64,000 nucleotides of DNA from Aristolochia californica (GCA_029961685.1 JARWKL010000003.1:18222467-18286466); one strand, 5' to 3'; positions 11,283-22,714 are shown, numbered from the stretch's first letter. Notes: generated by a model not told the origin, from the sequence alone. Made by a program: numbers and translations.

Positions 11283-11916
11283 TGTTGGATTTAGGATCCC
11301 TTTTCCATAATTCAGTGCAAGAGAAAGAAGAAAGAAAAAAGATAAAAGGGAAGAAGAGCTCTCAGGTAGAGAGAAGAAAAAATAAAAGAACAAAGAGAGG
11401 TTGCGCCAAGCAAAGGGAGAGAGAGAGAGTAACTCGAGAATGAGATGTGTAACTTGATTAATTATGAATTACAACACCTCTATTTATAGTAGAGGAGGAG
11501 GTAGAGTCCTTATACAATTAGCCTTTCAATCCTAATTACATTCCAACTCTAACTCTCTAAGATAAGTCTATTTAAACCAAACTACTAGAAGCATAATATG
11601 AGTTGAACTAGAACTCTTGCTTTCTTCACGTGACTATAGGGGATAAGGCTAGCTCATAGCCTTATCATTATGGGTTCCTCATGATCCTCCAACTCATCTT
11701 GTTAAGGTCGACAACTCATGAGATATTTGTGGGTCCCACTTGATCTTTAAGTTTTGTAACTCAATTCTGCTTGTGCTTCTTGATTCCTTAACTTGTGCTT
11801 GCTTGGGTGAGGACTCTTCTTGGTGTCCCACATCCTCTAGGACTCTTCTTGGTGTCCCACATCCTCATGGTGGGTCCCACTAGCTCGAACACCATGGTGG
11901 GACCCACATTGTAACA
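11283..11916 (-). mobile_element. 3' LTR of a minus-strand copia element
   Basis: On the plus strand it starts TGTTGGATTTAGG and ends GTAACA. It is followed at once by the complement of a polypurine tract (CTCCCCCTCAAGC) and then by copia RNase H on the minus strand. The (plus-strand) opening resembles that of the copia LTRs at 16819 and 22172. Confidence 0.8.
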
Positions 11917-11923
11917 CTCCCCC

Positions 11924-12388
11924 TCAAGCTGGGGGTGAGAAGACATCATAAATGCCTAACTTGCTGCATTTGGTAGACATAATCTTGTGAGTGTCTGGCT
12001 TGGTAAGAATGTCTACAACTTGATTTTGTGATGATATATGCTTCAGAGATAAGAAACCAGCTTTGAACTTTTCTCGTATAAAATGGCAATCCACTTCAAT
12101 ATGCTTTGTCCTTTCATGGAAGACTGAATTCGATGTAATGTGCATTGCTACTTGATTGTCACAATATAGATCTATTGGAACTTCTTAATAGAATCCCAAC
12201 TTAGTGAGAAGAGATCTTATCCATATGAGTTCACTAACAGTGTGTGTCATGGCTCTGTATTTTGCTTCTACACTCGACCGTGCTACTACATTTTGCTTTT
12301 TGCTTTTCCATGTAACCAGATTTCCTCCAACCATCGTCCCTATAAAGGGAATTAGGGAATGACGCACAAGGCCCAAGCAAGTGGCCAA
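11924..12388 (-). pseudogene. Copia RNase H C-terminal part (truncated)
   Basis: Two minus-strand frames carry the end of a Ty1/copia polyprotein: VGGNLVTWKSKKQNVVARSS and SELIWIRSLL, then [26 protein letters not shown] and a [11 protein letters not shown] end. These are the standard copia RNase H motifs. A stop lies between the parts near 12185, and one motif has the substitution EAKYRA for the usual EAEYRA. The polyprotein is cut near 12388, where an unrelated inverted LTR piece begins, so RT and everything upstream are missing. Its 3' LTR (11283-11916) follows directly with a polypurine tract, confirming orientation. The family resembles the copia elements at 16819-22562 and 52657-54240. 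Confidence 0.85.
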
Positions 12389-12492
12389 GGTTCAACCAAA
12401 TTAAAATAATACCCACTAATAAATTAAAGGTGCAAATTACATAAACTACCCTCTTCGTCGACTAGCCACTCTTGATGTTATGGAGTCCATAA
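12385..12492 (-). mobile_element. Inverted LTR fragment of the gypsy family at 24165
   Basis: Read on the minus strand from 12492, the sequence (TGTTATGGACTCCATAACA...) resembles the first 100 or so bases of the LTR at 24165, with similarity around AAATTACAT and the GTCGACTAG segment. It abuts the truncated gypsy protease head to head. Confidence 0.55.
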
Positions 12493-12917
12493 CACCTAAC
12501 CCAGGTGGACCGAAATCACCTAGCTCTGACAGTGAAAAGATTTCTAGTGGTGGAGTTTGTACAACAGTACCCTTTGTTATTGAAGAACACACATTCGTGG
12601 CAGATTTCATGACCATTCCGCTAGCCGGATTTGACTTGGTGTTGGGTATTAAATGGTTGCAGTAGTTGGGTCCAATTTTATGGGATTTCAAGTCCCTCAC
12701 TATGAACTTTACGTCTGACCAACAACCTATTACCCTTAATGGGACTCATGCACCATCCACTTTCACTCTACAACATTTACAAGTTCTGGACTCCACCCGC
12801 AGTCAGTTGCAGTCAGTCATAATAAAATTTACAGATTTATTTCAGGTTCCAACAAATATTCAACCTATCCGAACTTGTGACCACCGGATTCGCTTAAAAT
12901 TTGGCATGAGCCAGTAG
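12493..12917 (+). pseudogene. Gypsy protease C-terminal part and linker to RT
   Basis: The reading contains ADFMTIPLAGFDLVLGIKWL and, after an in-frame TAG near 12663, LGPILWDFKSLTMNF. These typify the end of the aspartic protease and its linker to RT in plant gypsy elements. The catalytic Asp-Ser-Gly motif would lie upstream of the truncation point and is absent. The protease would process Gag-Pol inside virus-like particles. The same segment in antisense form occurs at 24633-24780 in a related element of opposite orientation. Confidence 0.8.
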
Positions 12918-13640
12918 TGGTGCGTCCATACCGCTACCCCTATTTACAAAAAAATGAAATCAAGCAGTAGTACCAACAGATGTTGGAACATGGCATTATT
13001 CAGCCCAGCCGGTCCCCTTTCTCTTCTCCCATCTTATTGGTGAAAAAACAAAACAACACCTGGCATTTTTTTGTGGACTACAGAGAACTGAATGCCAAAA
13101 CCATCGTGGATAAATTTCCTATTCTAGTGGTCGAGGAACTGTAGGATGAATTACATGGAGCAAACTTCTTTAAAAAACTAGATTTGAGATCCGGTTACCA
13201 CCAGATTCGGGTACACCCTTCAGATGTGGAGAAAACTGTCTTCCACACACATCATGGCCACTTCAAATTTCTCGTGATGCCATTTGGGCTTTCCAATGCC
13301 CCATCTACATTTCAAGCACTTATGAATGAGGTATTTCGCCCTCTCTTATGCAAGTACGTTCTGGTTTTCTTTGATGACATTTTGATCTACAGTAAGAAGT
13401 GGGACAACCACATTCTTCATTTGAGCCATGTCTTCCTATTACTGTGTTCACATCACCTATCTCTCAAGCAATCCAAGTGCCCCTTTGGCAACACCGAGGT
13501 GGCTTATCTCGGGCATGTCATATCCGCCTCCGGGTTGAAGGCAGACAGCAGCAAGATCCAGGCGGTCGTCAACTGGCCTCCTCCACATTCAGTCATCGCC
13601 TTACAGGGTTTCTTAGGCCTCTATTGCTAATATAGGAAGT
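12918..13640 (+). pseudogene. Gypsy reverse transcriptase
   Basis: RT blocks in order: [20 protein letters not shown] near 13040, [16 protein letters not shown] near 13170, FLVMPFGLSNAPSTFQALMNE near 13270 and the active site VLVFFDDILIYSKK near 13360. The FDD triad is intact at about 13370-13378. Stops interrupt the reading near 12916, 12970 and 13142, and a double stop sits near 13627-13632. The enzyme copies element RNA to DNA from an initiator tRNA-Met primer. The sequence belongs to the same gypsy group as the pieces at 50728-52656. Confidence 0.9.
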
Positions 13641-14155
13641 TCATTCGAGACTATGGCCAGCTGGCTGCTCCTCTCATGAGTTTGCTGAAGTGAAACTCCT
13701 TCACTTGGTCTGAAGCTACTGCTTCTTCCTTTACCCAGTTGAAGCACGCCTTACCCACAACCCCGGTGCTCCAACTTCCAAATTTTGAAGAGCAGTTTGT
13801 TGTAGAATGTGATGCTTTCGAAGGATTCATTGGCACGGTCTTACAATAGCAGAGTCATCTTATTGCGTATTTTAGCAGCCACTTGCCCACACTCCACCAC
13901 AAGTTGGCAGCTTATGAATGAGAGCTTTTTGGCTTAACTAAAGCCATTCAGCATTGGTGGCCCTATCTTTGGGCTCGACACTTCATTATTCATACAAACC
14001 ACTTCAGTTTGAAGTATTTATTGGAACAACACATCACAACTTCACCCCAACAGAATTGGCTTAGTAAATTGATTGGCTTCGATTTTATGGTTAAATACAA
14101 GCCGGGGCACCTCAACCAGATGGTCGATGCCTTATCACATCGCGAGATGTCCAAG
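13641..14155 (+). pseudogene. Gypsy RNase H
   Basis: Downstream of RT the reading continues YRKFIRDYGQLAAPL, a LQLPNFEEQFVVECDAF segment with the first catalytic Asp, AYFSSHLPTLHHKLAAYE with the Glu, HFIIHTNHFSLKYLL where the usual aspartate of TDH is Asn, and VKYKPGHLNQMVDALS with the final Asp. Four or more in-frame stops interrupt it. The domain order RT-RNase H-integrase is the Ty3/gypsy order, which distinguishes it from the copia elements in this window. Confidence 0.85.
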
Positions 14156-14189
14156 CCACACCTCCATGCCATCAGTCAACCAAAGTTCC

Positions 14190-15169
14190 TTTTGTTGGAT
14201 TCCCTTCGAGACAAAATTCAGCAAACTCCGGAACTCACTAACCTGTATGAAAATATTGAACAACAGACTATGGATAGAAACTGGACAATCCAGGACTGCC
14301 TCATTCTCTACAAGAATCATATTTATTTACGGCCTACTTCAACATTGCTTAACACCATAGTATCCACCTATCACGATAGCACTCATGAAGGCCAGCAAAA
14401 GACCTACTTCAGGCTAATCCGTGACTTCTACTAGTTAGGTATGAAACACAAGGTGTTTCATTATGTGTCGACTTGCTAGGTCAGCCAAAGGAACAAAACT
14501 GAGAGCCTAAGCCCCACATGGTTGCTTCAACCTCTCTAGCTCCCTTCTCAGGTATGAGTGGATATTTCCATGGATTTTATTGATGGCCTCCCTAAGTTGT
14601 CCGAAAAATCTATTATCTTGGTTGTGGTGGATCACTTTTCAAAATATTGTCACTTCCCTCCTCTATTGCATCCTTACACGGCAATCCATGTGGCTCACAT
14701 TTTTATGGATATGATCGTTCGCCTCTATGGCTTACCTGAATCCATTACGAGTGACCGCGACACAGTTTTCACTAGTACATTTTGGAAGGAGTTTTTCCAT
14801 TTACATGGCACCAAATTGGCCTTCACTTTTGCCTACCACCCTCAGACGGATGGACAAATGGAAGTGGTCAATCGTACCATTGAGATGTATTTGTGCTGCT
14901 TTGTGGGGGATCATCCGAAGAGTTGGGTTCGTTGGCTAGCATGAGCAGAATTTTGTTTCAATACCTCTTTCCACACAGCCCTCTGGGATACACCTTTCAA
15001 AGTGGTCTATGGTCGTGACCCTCCTCACCTCTTATCTTATGTGGCTAGGTCTTCTCACGTGGCAGCTCTCGATCAGGTTTTGTGCGAACGTGATCGTATG
15101 CTTGACCTGGTCAAAGCTAATTTGCAGCAAGCACAGTCTCTGATGAAGCAACAATATGACAATGGACAT
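14190..15169 (+). pseudogene. Gypsy integrase (zinc-binding region and catalytic core)
   Basis: The N-terminal part includes a degraded HHCC region (HDSTHEGQQKTYFRLIRDFY near 14380). The core shows all three acidic residues: the Asp in VDISMDFIDGLP near 14565, the Asp in ITSDRD near 14750 and the Glu in TDGQMEVVN near 14850, with D-35-E spacing. Stops occur near 14434, 14476 and 14942. Integrase would insert the cDNA into chromosomes. The reading ends at QQYDNGH, exactly where the nested element begins, and resumes after it at 23717 with RDLSYAPGDYVWLHL. Confidence 0.88.
15165..15169 (+). other. Target-site duplication GACAT (left copy)
   Basis: Identical to 23712-23716 on the other side of the nested LTR element. 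Confidence 0.9.
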
Positions 15170-15602
15170 TGTTGGAAGATAAGCTCAAGCCCACACGACC
15201 AAGGCTTGCATATCTAAGTTTAATATAAGATGAGCCACATGACCAAGGAAGGCCCACAAGATGGGTCCAAGCCCATAAGAAGTAGGACCCACAATGATTA
15301 CCTTGAGCTGACATCCTTATCACAAAAGTTGGAAGATCAAGAAGGACTCACAAAAGTATATTATCTTATGGTCACATCAAAGAAGAGTTTTAGTTTGAGT
15401 TATGTTTATCTTTTATCTATATTGAGTTATTTAATTATGTTAGGACTTATCGTTAAGTGTTAGAGTTTGGGCGTAAATTGGACATGGCTAGTTTTATTGT
15501 AATTGGAATCTACTTCCTCTATTATAAATAGACGCTCATGTACTCTGATTACAACAAGTTATTGATGTCAATGAAGTATTTCACTTTTCCATAAATTCAA
15601 CA
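15170..15602 (+). repeat. 5' LTR of the nested non-autonomous element
   Basis: TG...CA ends. A TATA box (TATAAATA) lies at 15523-15530 with a probable R region after it. It closely matches 23270-23711. Confidence 0.92.
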
Positions 15603-15617
15603 TGGTATCAAAGCAGG
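15603..15617 (+). promoter_or_regulatory. Primer-binding site
   Basis: TGGTATCAAAGCAGG adjoins the LTR and resembles the complement of the initiator tRNA-Met 3' end (TGGTATCAGAGC). Confidence 0.85.
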
Positions 15618-16818
15618 TTTTGTGAGTTGACTTGGTCAACTCATGGAGGTAATGTGATTCTTTTCTCTAAACCCTAAACCCTAAGTCTAGGTTCATATTT
15701 ATTTTTTCAGTCCCTACACCCGTAGATTTTTTTTCATTTATTACCTCTATAAGGACTTTTTCATGTTACAAATTATATATTGACGGAAAGATATTTGAGT
15801 ATAATTTTGAAAGAAAAACTATTTTTTCCAATCAGACTTATATACAGAGAGATATTGATATTTGAATGAGCTTGGCTCAGATTGCAAAAAGGATCGAGCA
15901 GCAGCAGAAATCTTTAGATTCCGAGGTATTTTTTGCTATTAAGAACTAGACTTTATGTGGTTAAATATATATTAAAAGAAATATAGTAAGTCTATTCTTT
16001 TACCTATGTAAACAATTTTTTATTTGAGTTATCTACAAAGAGAAATCGATATTTGAAGCAGCAAAGGTCAGATTGAAAAAAAAGGTTCGAGTGGCAGCAA
16101 AAAGCCTCAACTTTCGATGTATTTTATGCTATCAAGAAAGAGACTTTATATGGAGAATTATATATCAAATGAATGATACGTAATTCTATTTGTTGACCTA
16201 TTCAACTAATTCTCAGTATGTTTTTTTTATAAGTAGATATTCTTATTGGAAGAGTCGATGGTCATTCTGGAAAGAAAGGAGAAACCGTACGTAGTGCTGC
16301 CAGATGACAAAGACTGAACACTATCAGATTATTTATCTTATGATAATTATATTTTATGAAGTGATGTTATACTTGGATGAAAGGTATTTAAGTATAGTTT
16401 CAGATGAAGAAAATTTCATGTCAATCTGATCTATATTTAAAGATATATTCGCATTGGAAGAATCAAAGGTCATGTAGGTATTCTGTTACATTGAAAATCA
16501 GAATTTAAGCAAATTGTTTTGTGTCACTTTTTGAGTTGATATATCATGAAAATATCTCACTTCTCCCTGGTTTGAGGGCTTATTTATACATCTCTGTTAT
16601 TTTGGCCTATTGCTACATCCATGATATTTGGTTCAAGCTAGGATCACTGCCATTACCTCCCAACTTGAGGGGGACAAGTAGAAGAAGTACAAGAAAGAGG
16701 TATTTTATTTCATATGTTGTGAATAAGTTTAAGTGGCCAAACTATTCAAGAAAGAGGGAGCACAAAAGATGAAACTTGTGCATCTAAGAAGAAATTTTTA
16801 TATTAGATTATTTCATGG
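15618..16818 (+). other. 5' interior of the non-autonomous element, non-coding
   Basis: It aligns by eye with 45961-46980 in the sister element. The longest open stretch of the sister (46452-46697) is broken by stops here, so it is probably not a conserved gene. A TTGAGGGGGACAAG stretch near 16664 looks like a fossil polypurine tract, suggesting the interior was built from older element ends. Confidence 0.6.
16814..16818 (+). other. Target-site duplication CATGG (left copy)
   Basis: Identical to 22563-22567 beyond the minus-strand copia element. The sister sequence near 46970 shows the uninterrupted site (TTTCATGGGTCCTT). Confidence 0.9.
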
Positions 16819-17178
16819 TGTAGAATTTAGGATCTCATGAAAGGAACTTTAGATCAACAAGAAAGAAGAAGAAGAAGAAGAGAGAAGGAGGAGAAGAAGA
16901 AGAACGTGGAAGAAGAGAGTTTGGATTAAGGGCGAAGAGGGTTGCGTAAAAAAAAAATGAGGGCTGGACGAATTTGTGGAAAGAGAGAAGAGTGCTTCAA
17001 TGCACTACCTCTTAGCCAATGCTGGGCTACAACTTGATAAAACAAAAGACATAAAAAGAACACATATTTACACTTCTATGCCATCTTTATGGAAAGTACC
17101 ATATTTTACACATATGCCACTCCTTTAACGTGTGGGCTTCTTGTCTTGAGCTCGTGGGCTTGAGCCCATCTTCCAACA
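16819..17178 (-). repeat. 3' LTR of the minus-strand copia element
   Basis: Plus-strand ends TGTAGAATTTAGG and CTTCCAACA. A (GAA)n-rich stretch lies near 16862-16910. Compared with 22172-22562 it lacks a segment after CTCTTAGCCAATGC. Confidence 0.9.
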
Positions 17179-17317
17179 ATCCCCCTCAAGCTAGAGGAGA
17201 AAAGACATCATAAATACCGAGTTTGCCACATATAAATGATAAAATTTTAGATGTAACGAGTTTATTGAGAATATCAGCTACTTGCTCTTGAGATGACACA
17301 TGTTTGAGAAAGATTAT

Positions 17318-17725
17318 TCATGCTTGAAACTTCTCCCGTATAAAATGACAATCCACCTCAATATGTTTAGTTCTTTCATGAAAAACTGGATTTGAAGTGA
17401 TATGAATGGTTGCTTGATTATCACAATGCAGATTCATGGACCCCATTTTATAAAAACCTAGTTCGGTAAGAAGGGTCCTAATCCATAAAAGTTCACTAAC
17501 GGTATGGGCCTTAGCTCTGTATTCTGCTTCGGCACTAGATCTTGCAACCACATTTTGCTTCTTACTTTTCCATGTAACCAAGTTTCCCCCAACTAGAGTA
17601 CAATATCTTGATGTAGATTTTCTATCATCAGGAGATCCAGCCCAATCTACATCTGAGAAGCCTTCTATGTTGAAGTGCCCATGTTTTTTACACAGCAATC
17701 CTCTTCCTGGAGCTCCTTTTAGATA
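17318..17725 (-). pseudogene. Copia RNase H
   Basis: The minus-strand reading contains FSDVDWAGSPDDRKSTSRY with the first catalytic Asp, VTWKSKKQNVVARSSAEAEYRA with the Glu, LHCDNQATIHI with the second Asp, and [23 protein letters not shown] at 17315-17317 (in plus coordinates, TCA) stops the frame just before the VADILNK-type C-terminus, which is readable on to about 17190. The domain degrades the RNA of the reverse-transcription intermediate. It is the last polyprotein domain, directly before the polypurine tract and 3' LTR. Confidence 0.9.
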
Positions 17726-17761
17726 ACGTAATATTCTCTCTAAAGCCTGCTAGTGGGTAGT

Positions 17762-18571
17762 TTATGGTTTGGGCATGAATTGACTCACCACACTTACAAC
17801 ATATGATATGTCTGGCCTAGTTACCGTGACATAAATCAGTTTTCCCACGAGTCTTTGATATTTGCCAATGTCAATATCTTCTTCATTTGTGGCACATAAT
17901 TTTACATTTGTATCCATAGGTGTGTCAACTGGTCTACAAACCTTCATTCTTGTTTCTTCAAGGAGATCCAAGACATATTTCCTTTGAGACAATATTATCC
18001 CATGTTTGGATTGAAGAACTTCTATACCCAAAAAATATTTAAGCATACCAAGGTCTTTAGTCTTGAATTCCTGACATATCATCTGTTTCACCTCTTGTAT
18101 GCTCAAAGCATCATCACCGGTTAAGATAATATCATCCACGTATACGGCCAATAATATTTTCCCTTTGACCGTATCTTTATAATATACGGAATGATCAACT
18201 GAGCACCGATGAAAACCAAACCGTAGGAGTGTTTAAGTAAATTTATCAAACCAAGCCTGAGGGGACTGCTTAAGCCCATATAAAGACTTTTTTAACCGGC
18301 ATACTGACTCCCCCTCAACAACATAACCAGGTGGTTCAACCATATAAATTTCCTCACTGATATCATCATTTAAAAAAGTATTTTTAACATCCAACTGATA
18401 GACATGCCATGAGGAGTTAGCAGCAATAGATAAGATGATGTGTACTGAATTCAATTTTGCAACAGGAGAGAAGGTCTCCTCATAATCTATCCCATAGCAC
18501 TGCATAGAGCCCTTAGCAACCAGTCGAGCTTTAAGATGAGCAACTGATCCGTCCGGATTATGTTTCACCAA
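17762..18571 (-). pseudogene. Copia reverse transcriptase
   Basis: Two minus-strand blocks. The first (18571-18233) holds HLKARLVAKGSMQCYGIDYEETFSPVAK, VYQLDVKNTFLNDDISEEIYM and KKSLYGLKQSPQAWFDKF. After one stop the second (18151-17762) holds the active site VYVDDIILTGDD, LGMLKYFLGIEV and RLVGKLIYVTVTRPDISY. The YVDD motif is intact. A single stop near 18232 separates them, and another near 17760 precedes RNase H. The domain synthesises element cDNA. Its layout after integrase confirms Ty1/copia rather than gypsy. Confidence 0.92.
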
Positions 18572-18708
18572 AAAAACCCATCGACAACCAACCGATTTTT
18601 ACCTTTCGGGAGTGATGTTAAGTACCAGGTTCGGTTTTTGTATAAGGTGTGGATTTATTCATCCATAGAAGCCTTCCATCCTGGATGTCTCAGGGCCTCC
18701 TATTACGA

Positions 18709-20043
18709 CTACAGAACGGAAATAGAAGAAAGGGATGCAAGAAACTGAAAACACTCCAAAGACAAGCGATGGTGAGACATAAAATTTGAGATAGGATGCG
18801 AAGTAGTACAGGAGAGACGTTCTTTTCCTAAAACAATAGGCCGAGTATCAAATTCAGGCCCATACATAGGAGGAGAAGGACTTACCTCTTGTGGATCCGA
18901 CAACTCCACAGGTGAAGGTAAGGCCGGTGCATCAGGGGATGGATCCACTTCAAGATTGAATGGCACAAGCGGACAAGGAGTAGTAGAAGCACAAGTCCAT
19001 CCTGGAGGAGCATCATGGGAGGAGTAGAAGGGAGTGTCCTCAAAGAAAGTCACATCCCTAGAGATAAACATCTTTCGAAGGGTAGGATTGTAACGGACAT
19101 AACCTTTTTGGGTGCGAGAGTATCCCAAAAAAATGCACTTCATAGACCGAGGATCGAGTTTATTTTTATGTGGAGATGTAACATGAACAAAACATGTACA
19201 TCCAAACACTTTCAAAGGAAGAGAAAAAGGATCTTCACCATTAAATAACACAGAGTAAGGAGTTTTATGATGAAGGACTGATGAAGGTAACCTATTAATG
19301 AGAAAGCATGCTGTAAGTATAGCATGAGGCCAATAGAAATAGGGTACCTTCATGGAGTAGAGGAGGCCCCGAGCAACTTCAAGAAGATGACAATTCTTCC
19401 TTTCAACAAGACCATTTTGTTGAGGAGTATAGGCACATGATGTTTGATGAATAAGCCCATTACTCACACAAAATGATTTGAAGTCATGAGACATGTATTT
19501 CTTAGCATTATCAGATCTAAGGGTTTGAATTTTCTTCCCAAATTGTGTCAAGACCATAGCATGAAAATTTTTAAACAAAGGAAGAATTTCGGAATGCTCT
19601 TTAAATAGATATAACCAAGTCACTCGAGTAAAATCATCAACAAAAATGACAAAATATTTAACTTGGGAAATATTTGAGACACATAAAGGGCCCCATACAT
19701 CCGAATGTATTAGCTCAAATGGAGCAGTACTTGCAGTTGTAAGACGAGGAGAATATGTACTCCTGACACATTTACTTAATTGACAAACATCACAACTGAA
19801 ATTAGAAAGTCCTTTTAAAGATGGAACCAAAGAACGAAGTGAAGGGGTAGACGGATGGCCAAGTCGGTTGTGCCAAAGTTGGGCCTTAGATGTAGTGGAC
19901 GATAATGCAGCTAATGGTGGAAGAGTGAAGTAGGACAAACACCCCTTTTCATGGCCGCCACCAATCAGCCGCTGAGTAGTGAGATCCTGAAAGACACAAG
20001 AAGACGGAGAGAAAGTGATAGAGCAATTTAATTGTTTGGTCAA
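18709..20043 (-). pseudogene. Copia GAG-pre-integrase and integrase, long open frame
   Basis: A 444-codon uninterrupted minus-strand frame. It contains the zinc-binding HHCC module (LWHNRLGHPS and CDVCQLSKC), then the catalytic core with the Asp in ELIHSDVWGP, the Asp in LRSDNAKKY and the Glu in PQQNGLVERKN, with D-35-E spacing. KVFGCTCFVH and FLGYSRTQKGY follow. All catalytic and zinc residues are present, making this the best preserved gene part in the window. A frameshift or stop near 18709 separates it from RT. Integrase would join cDNA ends to the target with a 5-bp stagger, matching the CATGG duplication. Confidence 0.93.
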
Positions 20044-20393
20044 TTAGCTAACCGAGAGCAAATTAAAAGGAAATTGAGAACAAACAAAATATCTTGAAAG
20101 GGAATAGATAAAGTAAGAGAGGAGGAACCTTTGCCAAGGACCTTGGTTTGGGTACCATCAGCAATAGTAAGGAATTTATGAGGATAACAAGGAGATAAGG
20201 ACTGCAACAAGTGTTTGTTACTTGATAGATGTTTGGAGGCCTCGGAGTCGATGATCCAAGAGGAAGAGGAAAAAGAGGAAGAAGAGGAAGAAAACATACC
20301 TGAGGCAATAGTAGTGGCAGCAGTAGATGATGAGGGAATAGATGATTTCATGAAGGACTTCATTTTCTGAAATGCAGCATAATCCTCAGTCAT
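20040..20393 (-). pseudogene. Copia aspartic protease
   Basis: The minus-strand reading carries a Ser-rich linker and then SSWIIDSEASKHLSS, corresponding to the copia protease active site, usually DSGAS. Here Gly is replaced by Glu, which should abolish activity. TIADGTQTKVLGKGSSSL downstream is also typical. A stop lies near 20040 just before the pre-integrase frame. The protease would release Gag, integrase and RT from the polyprotein. It sits between the Gag zinc knuckle and integrase, as in other copia elements. Confidence 0.87.
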
Positions 20394-21270
20394 AAGAGTA
20401 ACATTTTCGGATGATGATTCAGGCTTATCTTCATTTTTCTCAACGTTAACTGAGACTGGGTTAGTTGTGGCCCAATCAGGCTTGCCATGAAGTTTCTAGC
20501 ATGATGCCACAAGGTGGTTTTGATGGCCACAATAAGTGCAAAGTTGAGGCTCAATACGGATAGAATTCTGACCCATTCTACCACCTCTATTTTTAGCCCC
20601 TCTTATAGTTCGTCCCCCTCTCATATTTCTGCCCCGTCCTCAGGATGAGGAAGATGTTCCCGATTGCCAGAGAACATCGCCGTTGGAGCATCAATAGGAG
20701 AAGGAGGGGATGGATCCGGTATCCTAAGTAATGTATCACTAATATCATCGAAGGATGGAAGAGTAGAAGAACTTAGAAGTTGAGTTTTGGCCACCTCATG
20801 GTATGGTTTAATATTCGATAAGCAAATGGCTGCTGCCAAAACTTCTTTTGTCGCTGAGCTAGTTTCCATTCTTGAAGAAGACCACAAAACCGTGCCAAAA
20901 ATTCGTGAATATTATCTCCATGTTTCGTATGCAGCATGTTTTGTAATGAAGCAGTGCTCGAGTAAAGCTTGGCACAAGTGTCCCATATGTTCTTAGCGGT
21001 TTCCAAGTGGACCACATTGTTGGCCACCTGCTCTTCCATTCTATTAATGAGCCAACTTATCACCATGTTATCATCCTTAACCCACTTGTGAAAGGATGCA
21101 TCTTCTTCATCAATCGGAGGAGGAAAGTTAACAACGTGGCTCAAGAGGCCACGAGTAATAAGAACCCTCCGAACCGATTGTGACCAGCTCATGTAATTGG
21201 AGAGACCTCTAAGTGGAATTGTAGTAATACGGAGTATATCACTCTTATTACTATTGTATCCAATCTCCAT
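20394..21270 (-). pseudogene. Copia Gag (capsid and zinc knuckle)
   Basis: The start codon at 21270 opens MEIGYNSNKSDILRI, followed by LRGLSNYMSWSQSVRRVLITRG, KWVKDDNMVISWLINRMEEQV and AKNIWDTCAKLYSS, the capsid motifs of plant copia Gag. After frameshifts near 20775 and 20640 a CX2CX4HX4C zinc knuckle (CTYCGHQNHLVASC) is readable near 20550-20510. Gag packages element RNA. Upstream, 21271-22171 is an AT-rich leader without coding content, leading to the PBS and 5' LTR. The N-terminal 165 codons are open, so disablement is limited to the middle. Confidence 0.88.
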
Positions 21271-22160
21271 GAAGAGGCAAGTAAAATATGGAGGTCAAGG
21301 GAAAAAGCCTTCTTCAAAGAACAATTACTCTATGTAATTTGAAGAACCTGTAGACCAAATCAATCACCAACAAAAGAGAACAAGAACCAATTTCTTTCAC
21401 AAGGGCAAACACCAAATTATCAACAAATTTGTGCCTTTAGAAGGTGACAATAATATCCAGCCATCACTCAACTTCTCTTGTATTCATAAGAACAAAGAGA
21501 AGAAAGTAGATGCAACCGATTAGGCCTTAATCCAAACTCCAACACAAATGAGCAATAGACAAAAATTTAGAGAAGATTTAACGACAAACCAAGACACTTG
21601 GAAGAGATTTATCTTCAGCTCATGGTAGACTTCAACGTAAGAAAAAATTCAATTGTTGAAGTTAAAAGAAAAAGAACTAAAAAGGGTAAATGGCTGTTGG
21701 CATTTAATCAAACATATAATGGGCATCTAACAACATAACACAAACCCATGAAAAACCTAAAGTAGGAGAAGATACAACAACATGTGCTGGAATTCTACCT
21801 CAAATGAAATGGATCCAAATTACATAAAGGTAATTGTATTTCACTGATCAATCTTAATAAGATGCAAACAACAAATGATCTTGATAACTCTTGTAATTGA
21901 TTTACAAGGAGTCAAGATTATAACATCAACTTAGTCATAGAAATAAATTTTTACAACATATAAAGATTTATTTTGACTTGATGTGACTCAAAATTCAAGA
22001 AGTAAAGAAAAACAGTAAAAAGGAGTATGTAAATAAGAAAAAGAAACAAAAAAAAACGTAAATAAGAAGATGATGAACTTATCTCTTTATGACCGAACTC
22101 CTTTTACAACTTCTTGAACAGATTTCATAATAACTTCATGAAGAGATCCTAAACTCCTTG
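21271..22160 (-). other. Untranslated leader of the copia element
   Basis: AT-rich and without coding motifs, lying between the Gag start and the PBS. It would hold packaging signals in a functional element. Confidence 0.6.
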
Positions 22161-22171
22161 CTCTGATACCA
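22161..22171 (-). promoter_or_regulatory. Primer-binding site of the copia element
   Basis: The minus strand reads TGGTATCAGAG, an exact match to the start of the initiator tRNA-Met complement, directly next to the 5' LTR. Confidence 0.9.
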
Positions 22172-22562
22172 TGTAGAATTTAGGATCTCATGAAAGGAAC
22201 TTTAGATCAATAAGAAAGAAGAAGAAGAAGAAGAGAGAAGGAGAAGAGAAGAAGAAGAACGTGGAAGAAGAGAGTTCTGATTAAGGCAGAAAAGGGTTGC
22301 GTCAAAAAGAAAAATGAGGGATGGACGAATTTGTGGAAAGAGAGGAGAGTACTTCAATGCTCTACCTCTTAGCCAATGCCTTTATTTATTGTTTTACAAT
22401 ACCCTTAGGGCTACAACTTGATAAAACAAAAGACATAAAAGGAACACATATTTACACTTCTATGCCATCTTTATGGAAAGTACCATACTTTACACATATG
22501 CCACTCCTTTGACATGTGGGCTTCTTGTCTTGAGCTCGTGGGCTTGAGCCCATATTCTAACA
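22172..22562 (-). repeat. 5' LTR of the minus-strand copia element
   Basis: 391 bp, plus-strand ends TGTAGAATTTAGG and TTCTAACA. The pair with 16819-17178 defines the element. Confidence 0.92.
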
Positions 22563-22714
22563 CATGGGTTCTTTTGCAAAGTTTATTATTTGGTTCATGT
22601 CATATGTGTTATAAGATGGTCGCCATATATATAGCTGCAACTATTATGTCTCTTTGAGGACATTATTATTGAAGAGGAGGTGGCCTCATGTCATCATTTA
22701 TTTTATTACGTCAA

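Larger units (their letters stand above)
16819..22562 (-). mobile_element. Nearly complete Ty1/copia retrotransposon, minus strand
   Basis: About 5.74 kb with LTRs at 22172-22562 (5' in its own sense, 391 bp) and 16819-17178 (3', 360 bp, lacking about 31 bp present in the other). The PBS complement CTCTGATACCA adjoins the 5' LTR at 22161-22171. The polypurine-tract complement ATCCCCCTCAAGC follows the 3' LTR at 17179. Domain order gag, protease, integrase, RT, RNase H is that of copia. The CATGG duplications are perfect. LTRs differ by scattered substitutions and one indel, so it is younger than the gypsy host but inactive. Confidence 0.93.
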
